Assembly: GCA_024516155.1 (NCBI GenBank)
Contig: JAJJXM010000069.1
Span: forward strand, 1 to 64,000
From: Pyronema omphalodes
Lineage: Eukaryota > Ascomycota > Pezizomycetes > Pezizales > Pyronemataceae
Length of the DNA: 64,000 nucleotides
Reading direction: 5' to 3'
Of the stretch, positions 1 to 9,895 are shown one piece after another. Position numbers and translations under genes: made by a program. Position 1 is the stretch's first letter. Each line of letters starts with the position of its first letter. The notes beneath the pieces are model-generated. The model made no database searches. It saw nothing but the letters and a program-made list of their open reading frames with translations, and was not told the origin of the DNA.

Positions 1-286
1 TTACATATTCTTTGGGGTTTATTTGAACACCCTAGGGGCATTTAAATAAACACCTTCTTCTTCGCCTATTCTTCGGGGGTTTATTTGAACTATCCTCTGA
101 CGTTGAAATAAACATCTACAGTCCACTTCCTAGGGATGGCGTTCCATGGTTCATATAAATCACCCTGCAGTGTTCTACTGAACATTCAGTTTTAACCTGT
201 AGAGCTGTGTTCTGTTTTTGTTTGTTGATGGAAGTGGATATTGCCTTAGTGCGCATCCCTTCCTTATGTTCTGTTCGTTTCTTGCC
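1..286. other. non-coding left edge
   Basis: No convincing gene. It contains several loose copies of a motif built on TTTATTTGAACACC and its reverse form AAATAAACACC (around 15-110). The same AAACACC/GGTGTTT word makes up the minisatellite further right, so this looks like a decayed part of that repeat. Confidence 0.4.
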
Positions 287-1243
287 GTTGTTGTTCCTCG
301 TTCTTCATCCATTTCATTCACTTGTTTACTTGTTTCTCCACCTCCATCTTTCCCTCTTGTTTGACTGTAAGTTTTTTCCTCATGTCAAATGTTTGTCCCT
401 CAACAGAATTTGCTAGTTCATACACCATACACCACCGGAGGGAAAAAAGAGAGAGAGAGAGGGGGAATTGGGATATGAACTTCTAGATACTCGCTGAGTC
501 AAGTACTGCAAACCAACCCCACAAATATCCACAATGCTAACCAGACAAACAGGATGCTCAGAAAACCTAAGTCTATTTATTGAAGCGATCCATGATTCCA
601 GCATATGTAAGGGTCAATTAAAAAAGGCACAAAGCGAATGGTACTATACAGAGAGCAGGAGCAGGAGTAGGAGGGGTGAGGAGGGAGGTGGGAGGTTCCT
701 GTATGTATAGATAGAGGACCTGGCAATAGCTAGAGACATGTTATATAATGAGCGAGTGGTTTAGTAATTAATTTAAAACATTTAAAAAATATCTGAGGTG
801 CTTGATCAAACCACTATTGTGCAAGGTGTTTAAATCGGTGTTTAAAGGTGTTTAGTAGGTGTTTAGATCGGTGTTTAAAGGTGTTTAAAGATGTTTCAAT
901 CGGTGTTTAAATCGTTGTTTAAAGGTGTTTAGTAGGTGTGTAAAGAGGTGTTTAAAGGTGTTTAAAGGTGTTTAAAGGTGTTTAAATCGGTGTTTAAATC
1001 GTTGTTTAAAGGTGTTTAGTAGGTGTTTAAAGGTGTTTAGTAGGTGTTTAAAGGTGTTTAGTAGGTGTTTAAAGAGGTGTTTAGTAGGTGTTTAAAGAGG
1101 TGTTTGGTAGGTGTTTAAAGGTGTTTAGTAGGTGTTGAAAGAGGTGTTTAGTAAATGAATTTTGCGGGTGTTTGAATTAAACACCTTTTGTGGTTTAAAG
1201 TGTGGTTTGATTAAACACCTTTTTTTTGTACCACAGGGATTGA
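287..1243. repeat. direct repeat copy A flanking the transposon nest
   Basis: This segment is repeated in the same orientation at 9896-10601. Shared blocks include the start GTTGTTGTTCCTCG, a purine run near 440, the block AGGATGCTCAGAAAACCTAAG, the core GCTTGATCAAACCACTATTG and the end ACAGGGATTGA. The copies differ mainly in the length of an internal GGTGTTTAAA array. Copy A stops where gag-like coding begins, so the end GGGATTGA marks a junction. It begins TGTTGTT and nearly ends TACCACA, so an LTR-like nature was considered, but similarity runs 8 bp past that point and the enclosed gypsy element has its own, different LTR. Confidence 0.75.
822..1160. repeat. GGTGTTTAAA / GGTGTTTAGTA minisatellite array
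   Basis: About 340 bp of imperfect 10-11 bp units alternate between GGTGTTTAAA, GGTGTTTAGTA and GGTGTTTAAATC. The matching place in the other direct repeat (about 10425-10510) has only about 8 units, so the array expands and contracts. Reverse-orientation units (AAACACC) lie at 1180-1220, making the end of the array partly palindromic. Confidence 0.85.
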
Positions 1244-1961
1244 CGACTACATAACTAAATTGGAAGACCTCAACATGCGTGTGGGAGCAATTGGCCCCAT
1301 GTATCGAAACGTAATATGGGAGGCTATGACGCCGGCGATTAAAAAGATGGTATATCAAAGGTTTGGGGGGATCCCAACTGACGACGAAGCAATGATTGAT
1401 GCAGTCGAAGAAGCTGCTCACGTTATTGAAAATTTGGATGAAGAATTGAAGGGACACAAGAAAAAGACTTTGGAAGTGCGGGACGACCGCCATAAGGATA
1501 AAGGCAAGAACAAGGAAACTGTGCGCCCCAAGGAGGTGCAGCACAAGGATAAGTTCAAGGATAAAAAGGAGAAAAAGGTTTTTTCTGGAAAAAAGGACAA
1601 GAAGTCCATCTTTGCGTCAGGGAGGGAAGCTTTGCAGAATGTTCCTCAGAGCGAAATCGATCAACATAAAAAAGATAAGGCTGACTGTTGGAGGTGCGGA
1701 AGATCTGGACATAAAATGTTCGATTGTTATGCAAAGAAGACAGTTGGGGGAACAGAGCTCTCTGGCGAAGGAAAGGTTGCTTCCTCTGGCAAGAGGAAGA
1801 GAGACGATGATGATGAAGGAAACAAAGGGCAGGAGAAGCCCAAAGAAAATAAAAAGACAAAGACCGCAGCAGTGCGGCAGGATGACGACGATGAGATAAT
1901 GGAAGATGCTCAGCCTAGGATTTGGGCGATTGAGCAAAATGATGAGGAGTCGGATTTTTAA
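1236..1961 (+). pseudogene. gag: gag C-terminal remnant with CCHC zinc knuckle
   Basis: The reading frame is open from the repeat junction (about 1236) to a TAA at 1959-1961, with no good ATG at its start, so the N-terminal part of Gag is lost. About 240 codons remain. They include a helical capsid-like end (I-D-D-Y-I-T-K-L-E-D-L), a long lysine-rich region, and one zinc knuckle C-W-R-C-x4-H-x4-C near 1687-1728, the RNA-binding nucleocapsid motif. The stop overlaps a start codon as TAATG, a layout that would allow termination/reinitiation into pol in the third frame. Confidence 0.85.
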
Positions 1962-2022
1962 TGTCCTCTAGGGTTGCGTCACCTGAGGAGGAAGAATGTA
2001 CATCTGACGCAGGAAATATTAG

Positions 2023-5000
2023 ATGTTGTGGAACAAAAAGAAAATCAACAGACAACTTGGGGTCGATCAAGACAAAAAATCGACGAACCGACAATGGAAC
2101 CTCTTCCAAGGGAATAACAAAAGAAGCCTTGGTTCCACCCCATCACGGAAAAAGGCCAATAATCAACATGGTGTTGAATTGGTCAAGAACAAATTTCGAA
2201 CGGTGCGAGTCCTACTTGATAAAGGCTCCACCTCAGCTTTACTGGACAAAGGTTTTGTCCAAACTTACAAAATTCCTACTGTGAAGAGAGACCAGCCTCT
2301 CCAAATACGCAACTTCAATAATGAGGTAGTTGCTGGAGCTGGAGAATTCTTCACAGTTCCTTTTATGCTGCAGCACAAACAGCACTTCGCAGCAGAATCC
2401 TTCGAAGTCGCCCCTCTTGACAGCGACTGCGACGTCATCTTACCTTATTGGTGGATGGCAAAACATCAACCTTGCAACATGTGGGGAGACAGCAATAACA
2501 TCTCCTTCACAACACCACGTTGCACTGAAAATTGTACTAAGGCTCAGGCCAGTACATTTTCTCTCAAGGTCGACCGCCGAGTACTCGACCATCCTGAGGC
2601 CTCAGTTATAGGCCATATTTCAGCCGTTGCCACTAAGGAGGAATTATCAGAGGCACTTCAACAAGTCCCTGAGAAATTCCGTAAGTGGATAAACATAATG
2701 ACAAAGGAAGCAGCAGACAAGCTTCCTGAACACAAACCTTACGACCACGCCATAGACTTGAAGGAAGGGGAAACTCCTCCTTGGGGACCAGTTTATGCGC
2801 TCAATGAGGTTGAGCTGGAGACACAAAGAGAATGGTTGAAGGAAATGCTGAGGACAGGCAAGATTCGACCATCAAAATCTCCTGCCGCAGCACCAATTCT
2901 CTTTGTGCCAAAACCCCATGGGCGAGGTTTAAGGCTTTGTGTGGATTATAGGGGGATAAATAAAATAACAATAGCAAATCGCTACCCCCTCCCTCTTATG
3001 TCTGAATTACAAGACAGAGTAAGAGGAGCTAGGTTCTTCACGAAGATGGATTTGAAGAACGGTTATCATTTAATAAGGATTAAAGAAGGAGATGAGTGGA
3101 AAACTGCTTTTAGATGCAGGTATGGGCTATACGAATTTTCGGTAATGCCTTTTGGCTTGAGCAATGCGCCGGCAACGTTCCAAGATATGATGAATCATAT
3201 CTTTAGAGATATGTCGGACCAAGGAGTGATTGCTTATATTGATGATGTTCTAATTTACGCTGAGACGGAGGAGGAACATGATGAATTGGTAAAGGAAGTC
3301 TTGAAAAGACTGGAAGAAAATGGGCTGGTGATATCTCCGGAAAAATGTGTTTGGGGGACAAACAACGTGGAATTTTTGGGGTATATTATAAGCGAAAAGG
3401 GAATTGAGATGGCGAAGGATAAAGTGGAAACCGTCCTGGTTTGGGAACCTCCTAAATCCTTGAAAGAGACACAAGGCTTTCTTGGATTTGCAAACTTCTA
3501 TCGCCGGTTCATAAAGGACTTCTCAAGAATTTGTCGTCCTCTTACTGAATCAACCAAGGGCGATCCGAAGAAGTGGGAATGGACTGTTGCCATGGAATTG
3601 GCATTTGACGAGTTAAAGCAGAGGTTCACAAAAGCGCCAATATTGGGTCATTTTGATCCTAAAAAGGTTTGCATAGTTGAAACTGATGCTTCTGACTTTG
3701 CCTTAGGCGCAGTCCTTTCTCAGAGAGGAGAGGACAGAAAGCTGCACCCTATTGCTTTCCACTCCAGGAAATTTACTCCGGCAGAAATCAACTACGGAAT
3801 CCATGATAAAGAGCTTTTAGCTATTGTGGATTCGTTTAAAATATGGAGAAGATACTTGGAGGGAGCAATGCATACGGTTCAAGTGTTCAGCGACCATCAA
3901 AATTTGGAGTACTTCACCACAACAAAAGTACTCAATCGTCGCCAAGCAAGGTGGGCTCAAGAACTTGCTGGTATTGACTTTAAGATTTTTTACAGACCTG
4001 GAAGTAAGAATGGGAAGCCAGATGCTTTGTCAAGGCGTCCGGAGTTCCGCCCTGAAAAGGGGGGAGGTGAGGATCAGCCGATTACGACTATCCTTCATAA
4101 AGAACATTTTGCATCAATTTCAGCAATCAGCAGTGGAGGTGAAGAAACATCATTTATTGTTTCCTCGGCACGGCTTAATTCTATTCCTTCTGTTAAATGG
4201 TCTGGGGAATTTCTCAAGATGGTTAAAGAGGCTGGAGAACTTGACGAGAATTATAAAAAGGCAGCAAACAAAATAAAAGATCCACTAAAGATAGAAGATG
4301 GCATAATCTATCGGAAAGAGAAGTTATGGGTACCAAAGGATGTGGTCAACATGGTCCTTGAATCAGAGCACGACTCCAAAAGTGCTGGGCACTTTGGTCA
4401 GGACAAAACAATTGAATTAATAAGGAGAAACTTTTGGTGGCCGAAGATGGATGAAAATATTATTGAATATATACAGAGCTGTTTGCAATGTCAGAAGGAC
4501 AAGACGGCTAGGCACCTTAAGTATGGAATGTTGCAACCTTTGGAATTGACATATGCCCCATGGCAATCTATTGCTATGGATTTTATTACCGACGTACCAG
4601 AATCTAATGGGTGTGATCAACTATGGGTTATAGTTGATCGATTTACTAAAATGGCGCACTTCATCCCCTTACAGAAAGACGGCAAGACAACTGCAGACCT
4701 TGCTAGGATATTCGCAAAGGAAATTTGGAAGTTGCATGGCTTACCAAAGGATATAGTGTCGGATCGAGACTCCAGGTTCACAAGCACCACCTGGAAAGCA
4801 TTTCTTGGGACATTAGGAATCAAACCAAGAATGTCAACAGCCTTCCACCCGCAAACAGACGGACAAACGGAACGGCTCAACCAAACAATTGAAGCTTACC
4901 TCCGCTCTTTTGTTAACCACGAAATGGACGACTGGGCTGATCTCTTACCAATGGCTGAGTTCGCATACAACAACTCAGTCACAAGCGCTACTGGACTTTC

Positions 5001-5655
5001 ACCCTTTTACGCCAACTACGGATATTATCCAAATACGAGCAACCCTTCGGCAACCGCTGTGCGCAACCCAGCCAGCAAAGCCTACGCCCACTGGATGCAT
5101 ACGATACACGAAGGAGCCAAGTTAGCCCTTCAAAAAACACAAGAAAGAATGAAACACTATGCAGACCAGAAACGACAGGAGGCACCCGAATACCAAGTAG
5201 GAGACTTGGTTATGTTAGATGGATGCAACATACGAACAAGACGCCCATCAAGGAAGCTAGACCATAAACTAAATGGTCCCTTCCAAGTCGAAAAAGTCAT
5301 TTCCCCAACGGCAGTACGACTTACACTCCCACGAAAATGGAAGATACACAACGTCTTCCATACCTCACTACTTGAGCCTTTTAGAGGAGGCACTCGGGCT
5401 CCACCAGATACGAATAAAGTTTTACGGGAGGCAGATGATGTTGAGGGAAGCGAGGAATACGATATCGATGAAATCATGAGCAGCTATAAATCTGGAAATC
5501 GAGTATTGTACCTTGTCAAATGGCTAGGTTGGCCCAGCAAAAAAAACTGGACGGCAGAACCATTCGACAACTTTTCAGTAGGAGGTCAGGAGAAGTTACG
5601 AGAGTTTCATCTCAAGTACCCTGATTCTCCGAGGGACTACCGACTCAAGGATTAA
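2023..5655 (+). CDS. pol: Ty3/gypsy Pol polyprotein (PR-RT-RH-IN-chromodomain)
   Basis: 1210 codons without a stop from the first ATG after an in-frame TAG. Protease active-site region L-L-D-K-G-S-T at residues 64-70: the usual D-T/S-G is D-K-G, which should weaken or abolish cleavage. RT has the catalytic Y-I-D-D at about 405. RNase H begins near T-D-A-S at 554-557. Integrase has an HHCC zinc region from about 782 and a D,D35E triad at D853, D914 and E950, with exactly 35 residues between the last two. A chromodomain (about 1145-1203) ends the protein; in this clade it directs integration to methylated histone H3. Residues before the protease read more like family sequence in the frame starting at 1961, switching frame near 2190, so a single-base indel or programmed shift is likely there. 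Confidence 0.93.
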   Translation: MLWNKKKINRQLGVDQDKKSTNRQWNLFQGNNKRSLGSTPSRKKANNQHGVELVKNKFRTVRVLLDKGSTSALLDKGFVQTYKIPTVKRDQPLQIRNFNNEVVAGAGEFFTVPFMLQHKQHFAAESFEVAPLDSDCDVILPYWWMAKHQPCNMWGDSNNISFTTPRCTENCTKAQASTFSLKVDRRVLDHPEASVIGHISAVATKEELSEALQQVPEKFRKWINIMTKEAADKLPEHKPYDHAIDLKEGETPPWGPVYALNEVELETQREWLKEMLRTGKIRPSKSPAAAPILFVPKPHGRGLRLCVDYRGINKITIANRYPLPLMSELQDRVRGARFFTKMDLKNGYHLIRIKEGDEWKTAFRCRYGLYEFSVMPFGLSNAPATFQDMMNHIFRDMSDQGVIAYIDDVLIYAETEEEHDELVKEVLKRLEENGLVISPEKCVWGTNNVEFLGYIISEKGIEMAKDKVETVLVWEPPKSLKETQGFLGFANFYRRFIKDFSRICRPLTESTKGDPKKWEWTVAMELAFDELKQRFTKAPILGHFDPKKVCIVETDASDFALGAVLSQRGEDRKLHPIAFHSRKFTPAEINYGIHDKELLAIVDSFKIWRRYLEGAMHTVQVFSDHQNLEYFTTTKVLNRRQARWAQELAGIDFKIFYRPGSKNGKPDALSRRPEFRPEKGGGEDQPITTILHKEHFASISAISSGGEETSFIVSSARLNSIPSVKWSGEFLKMVKEAGELDENYKKAANKIKDPLKIEDGIIYRKEKLWVPKDVVNMVLESEHDSKSAGHFGQDKTIELIRRNFWWPKMDENIIEYIQSCLQCQKDKTARHLKYGMLQPLELTYAPWQSIAMDFITDVPESNGCDQLWVIVDRFTKMAHFIPLQKDGKTTADLARIFAKEIWKLHGLPKDIVSDRDSRFTSTTWKAFLGTLGIKPRMSTAFHPQTDGQTERLNQTIEAYLRSFVNHEMDDWADLLPMAEFAYNNSVTSATGLSPFYANYGYYPNTSNPSATAVRNPASKAYAHWMHTIHEGAKLALQKTQERMKHYADQKRQEAPEYQVGDLVMLDGCNIRTRRPSRKLDHKLNGPFQVEKVISPTAVRLTLPRKWKIHNVFHTSLLEPFRGGTRAPPDTNKVLREADDVEGSEEYDIDEIMSSYKSGNRVLYLVKWLGWPSKKNWTAEPFDNFSVGGQEKLREFHLKYPDSPRDYRLKD

Positions 5656-5813
5656 GACTTAATGTTTTTCCTCACGAGGTTTTCATTAGGTCGAGTTGGT
5701 AGTAGGATGTAGGGGCTGGAGGACTACATCCATATATGATTACTAAGTCGCTTGGCTGCGGCGAGGTGCGATCACAGAATGATAAGCTACTTGCTTCGGG
5801 ACGAAGCTTGAAC

Positions 5814-5826
5814 AGGGGGGAGGTGG
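5814..5826 (+). other. polypurine tract
   Basis: AGGGGGGAGGTGG lies immediately 5' of the TGTCAC start of the LTR. This is the expected position of the RNase H-resistant primer for plus-strand DNA synthesis, and it fixes the left end of the 3' LTR. Confidence 0.85.
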
Positions 5827-7190
5827 TGTCACACCCTATATTGTGTGAGTATAGAATAGGTAACATGTATAACATTATGAGAACATGGCAAACTCGACAG
5901 GAGAATGAATAATAAGGTTAGTATCCCGGGCCGGAAACCCCTGAGGAGCTCCAGCTAGCCACGTCACGTGATTCGTGACTTTCCGAAAGGACCTCACGAG
6001 GATCCCGGCCCGAGGCGTCGCTACCTGTTATTCACTGTCAGTTTGGGGGGATCACAGATGGATGGGAACGAGGAACAACTTACCTCATGGGTGTCGACTT
6101 ACCCATGAGAAGACTACAGACGACGCTGATGGAGACAGAAGACGACGGCGAAGGGACACCTCCTTATACTTGAGGTCGTGTTCCACCAAGCACGGCTACC
6201 AGAGGGCTTGCAAGAGAAGGGAATTCTCAGGACAGTGCAAGGCAGACGAATAGGATCATCCGAGGTCTGAGTTGGGCGGATAGTCGGCCAAGGATCAAGG
6301 CAGAGTCTAGTCAGCCAACAGGAGTGGAGCTCAGGACAAGGGTCAAGATTGCATTAGCATGAGACGACTTCCTGCAGCAAGGAACACCACTCAGGGAAAC
6401 TGTTGGATGGAACTGATATGACGCGACCTTAGGCCAATGACTACCAACTACAAGATAAGACGGCGTTTGCGTACACACCAGGGTGTGGCTGCGCGCAAGT
6501 GCGCGCAGGTGGGGCAAATGACATCACACAGGAATGTGACGGGGCAGTGCGCTCCGGTAGGGCATAGTCTGCCTTATGATGTCAGATTCCTTCACTCGCA
6601 ATCGAGATTCTCTAGGGAGATCTATGATCAAGATGACTCATAAGACATATGACTCACATGACATTATCAGAGGAGTCATTGCATTATGCGCTCAAGTGAA
6701 GTAACCCTCCATTAGGCGCTTAACCCCAATACCTGATTGGAAGGTGTGGTAGCACGGCAAGGAATGTCAAGGATTAATCTGACACGAGGTGATCATGCAA
6801 GTGAGCAATTAATATAATTGCGCATGCAGCATGATGCGAGCCATCAGCAGATTTGTCAAAGCATTGACTCACGTCTTATCTCCTAAGCTTAGTTCGGAAG
6901 TTGGTTCCCTTGGGAAGTCTGGGCGAACTTGTAGACGAAAGTCTATAAAAGACCCTAAGTCTTCCCACCGTCTCCTCCAGCATCAGCAACTTGATCTCTA
7001 CCTACGACGTTACCTTTTGAACACCAATACCTCAAGAGAGACCCTTAAGTTTATTCGGCCTGTGATCGATTAGTTTACTTCCTAGCTTTCTGGGAAATCT
7101 ATTTGTTGAATACCTTTCAAAACGAAGAACGACTGATCAAATAAGCCTCTCTATTGAAAGCCTCAATAGCCAGGTTCACACTCTACCACA
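5827..7190 (+). repeat. 3' LTR of the gypsy element
   Basis: 1364 bp from TGTCACACCC to CTCTACCACA, with the usual TG...CA ends. The left end abuts the polypurine tract. A TATA box (TATAAAA at 6944-6950) sits about 240 bp before the right end, as expected for a U3-R-U5 layout with a long U3. The first 926 bp (U3) recur inverted at 7183-8109. No second complete LTR is present, so insertion age cannot be estimated from LTR divergence. Confidence 0.85.
6944..6950 (+). promoter_or_regulatory. LTR TATA box
   Basis: TATAAAA in the U3 part of the LTR, followed by a pyrimidine-rich stretch with CTTCCCACCGTCTCC that could hold the transcript start. It would drive outward into the inverted LTR fragment, since the element body lies upstream. 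Confidence 0.5.
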
Positions 7191-8109
7191 CCTTCCAATG
7201 AGGTGCTGGGGTTATGAATCACACCGGAGGGCAACTCCGTCTGACTGCATCATGCATGAACTCTTCTGATAATGACGCATGAGTCATTTATCGTATGAGT
7301 CGCGCCATCATAGATCTCCCTAGAGAATCTCGATTGCAAGTAGAGGTCACTGGCATCATAAGGCATACCATGCCCTACCGGAGCGCACTGCCCCGTCACA
7401 ATCCTGTGTGATGTCATATGTGCCCCACCTGCGCGCACTTGCGCGCAGCCACACCCTGGTGTGGATGCAAACGCCATATTGTTTCCAAGTTGGCAGCCCT
7501 AGGCTCAAGGACGCGTCATATCAGTTTCATCAAACAGGTTTCCTGAGTGGGGTTCCCTGCTGGACGTTGTCTCATGCTGATGCACTGTTGACCCTTGTCC
7601 TTCAGTCCACTCCTGTTTGCTGACTAGACTCTGCCTTATCTCTCGCCCCACTGTTCACCCAACTAGTAACACCGGATGACACTCTTGCACCGCATCTGCA
7701 TCTTCCTGGAATCCTCTGTTCCTATGCAGCCCCTATCGTAGCCGTGTATTGCCGAACTGTCCTCAGGTATAAGGAGGTGACCTTTCGTCGTCTTCTTCTT
7801 TCTCCATCAGCGTCGTTTGTAGTTGTCTCAAGGGTAAGTCGACACCCTTGAGGCAAGTGTTCCTTTCCCCTTCTCCGTCCTGAGTCCTCCCAAACTGACA
7901 GTGAATAATAGTTTCGACGCCTCGGGCCGGGATCCTCGTGAGGTCCTATCAGAAAGTCACGAATCACGTGACGTGGCTAGCCGGAGCTCCTCTGGGGGTT
8001 CCGGCCCGGGATACTAACCTAATTATTCATTCTCCTGTCGAGTTTGCCATATTCTCCATAGCGTTATATATGATACCTATTCTATTCTCACACATTATAG
8101 GGTGTGACA
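7183..8109 (-). repeat. inverted partial LTR (U3) of the same gypsy family
   Basis: The reverse complement starts TGTCACACCCTATAATGTG at 8109 and follows the U3 of the 3' LTR to the shared octamer TGTGGTAG. It stops exactly where that octamer meets the end of the complete LTR (CTACCACA, 7183-7190). Identity is high near the outer ends and lower towards the junction. The flank beyond 8109 (reading CCTTACGGTTAG before TGTCAC) is not a polypurine tract, so this was a 5' or solo LTR that lost its R-U5 part. Confidence 0.8.
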
Positions 8110-8368
8110 CTAACCGTAAGGTTATGGCGGCTGCTATCCAATTACTATACATCGCTAACTGCCGAGCGTTACATCGACAGTTACTGGGAACGCCCCAGAG
8201 CAGTCTTTATTTGTCAGGTTGTAGCCCCCCTCTCTGTTTCTCGTATTCCATTTCTGTCCTTCTCGTCGTTCTGTCCGTGAGCCCTGTACGCTTTGCAGAC
8301 ACCCTTCCCGGTGCCTGGTATCCTCCACCCTTCCCCATATACATCCCCCTTTTTTTTTTTTTTTTTTT

Positions 8369-9685
8369 TTATACCTCCCCCGTCTCAACTCCTCCACTGA
8401 TGCCTCCTGACTCATTGCCCACGGAGACACCCAGGCCCTCCCTGCCCCGCTTCCCCTCGACTCTCTCACTCTCCCCTTCCTTCCTCCTCAGCCTTCTTGC
8501 TGCCCCTCCTCGCCTCTCTCCCCTTCTCGTCGGTGGTGTTGTCAGTCCAAGATTGCCATTCCCCAGCACAATCTGGACGTTGATGCCTCCGCTCTTGACG
8601 ACTTCTGCCCAAGTCTTCTTTGCAGAGGGGGTTGTCGTTCTGGGTTGGTGGGTATTGTTTCCCCGGCCACCATTCTTTGTTGTAGGGGTCTTGCTGGGTG
8701 TCGCTGCCGTAGATGTCGTCTCCTTCGCTTTCGTCTTCTTCTTCTGTGTAGCCTTCACCTCCACAGTCTTCCATCCATCTGTCTCAGCAGGGGCAGTGCT
8801 AGGGGCGTCGGGTAGAGATGTGTCCTAAACAGAGGGACTGTCAGGCTGAGGTTCCGGTGTCGCTTCAGTCGAAGTGATTGCGAGGAGAGGTAGGGGGGAC
8901 TTTAACTTGTTGGCGTCAAGCTTGTCCTGGGCGGCGGTGGTTGCATGTTTCGAGTGCATCAAGCTCTGCTCAGGTGATGCAGCTCTGGGTTTGTGGTTTG
9001 CCGGTCGTCGGTGTGTCGGTGAGGTTGGTTCAGTGTTCTGGTCGCTCCCCCCTCGCTTTCTCTTGCCAGGAGGATTGCGAACGGCGTCCAGAACATCTTG
9101 GATGTCATTGTGGACAACTGACAGTTGCATGGTCATCTCTTCCATAGCAGCAGAAGAGGTCGTGGTGGTCGGTGAGGGGGGCACCGAATTGATGTGCTGA
9201 TCCTTGATTTCCCTCATGAGGGCGTTGACAGCAGCCGTTAGATCTGCTACTTGCGCCTTTGTGGAGGCATATGCTGCCTTGAGTGCAGTATTCTCGCCCA
9301 TTAGGCGGTCCAGTTTCAGCATGACAAGGTCAAACTTCACATGCAAACCGTTATGTTGCGTCCTCAGGGCATCGTGCATCATGTCGAAGTCACGATCAAG
9401 GCAGTCGTAGGGGTGATTTGTGTCTTCGTAGGACTGGTTAAAGTCCTGGAAGCTCACGATCGTTGCTGGCTGCTTCGGTGGTGTAGTTGAGGGAGCTGGT
9501 GATCCTGCCAAGACCACGCTCTGGAAGGGCTTTCCAGTGAAGTTTCCATCAACTTCATCACCTTTTCGGTCTCTTCCATCAAAAGTAGGATTAGATCCAT
9601 CATGAGGAAGGTCCATCAGGGCTGTGTACGCGTTTTTGGACCGTTTAGATCGTCGGGCGTTGCTGTGTGAACGTTTTGGCGACAT
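8369..9685 (-). pseudogene. LINE ORF1 (gag-like) remnant with an internal stop
   Basis: One frame of 439 codons is interrupted once, by TAG at 8827-8825. Residues 1-286 are basic at the start (M-S-P-K-R-S-H-S), then have a leucine-heptad coiled coil (about residues 110-165) and an S/T/P-rich stretch. After the stop the same frame continues with D-G-W-K-T-V-E-V and, further on, K-T-W-A-E-V-V-K-S-G, motifs typical of ORF1 proteins of fungal Tad-like LINEs. The C-terminal zinc knuckles and the whole endonuclease/RT ORF2 are absent. A 21-bp T run (8350-8370) lies just past the frame's end. Family assignment rests on motifs and architecture, not on a search. Confidence 0.6.
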
Positions 9686-9895
9686 TTCACGAGGTGCGGT
9701 AAGCCAGAACTCGTAAAAACTCTGATTTTGCGACAGAAGTCAACAAAAACAACGTAGAATTCCCTGAAAATTCCGAGAATAACGTAACAGAGTGCTGCGA
9801 ATCCGAATCCGATGAGAAAACCGGGGGTTTCGGTGCTCGTTGTTGAGAATGCAGGGGGGGGGTCGCCGTTGCCGTGATCGTCTGTAAGATATCGT

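Larger units (their letters stand above)
1236..7190 (+). mobile_element. 5'-truncated Ty3/gypsy chromovirus retrotransposon
   Basis: Order: C-terminal part of gag, protease, reverse transcriptase, RNase H, integrase, chromodomain, polypurine tract, 3' LTR. The Pro-RT-RH-IN order and C-terminal chromodomain define the chromovirus branch of Ty3/gypsy. The 5' LTR, primer-binding site and N-terminal half of gag are missing; the sequence enters gag abruptly after direct repeat A. The 3' LTR (5827-7190) looks complete. The copy cannot be autonomous. Gag and pol are otherwise open, so the insertion is fairly young, though the protease region carries changes noted below. Confidence 0.93.

Noticed and set aside
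287..1243. Direct repeat A as the 5' LTR of the gypsy element
   Set aside because: It is unrelated to the LTR at 5827-7190 that abuts the polypurine tract, and similarity to copy B extends 8 bp past the TACCACA end.
6745..7190. Separate 446-bp solo LTR with TGTGGTAG...CTACCACA ends
   Set aside because: Flanks are inverted, not direct, copies, and the segment carries the TATA box and U5 expected at the end of the larger LTR.
8155..8469. 104-codon minus-strand frame across the T run
   Set aside because: Overlaps the end of the LINE frame and depends on reading a homopolymer as poly-lysine; likely chance.
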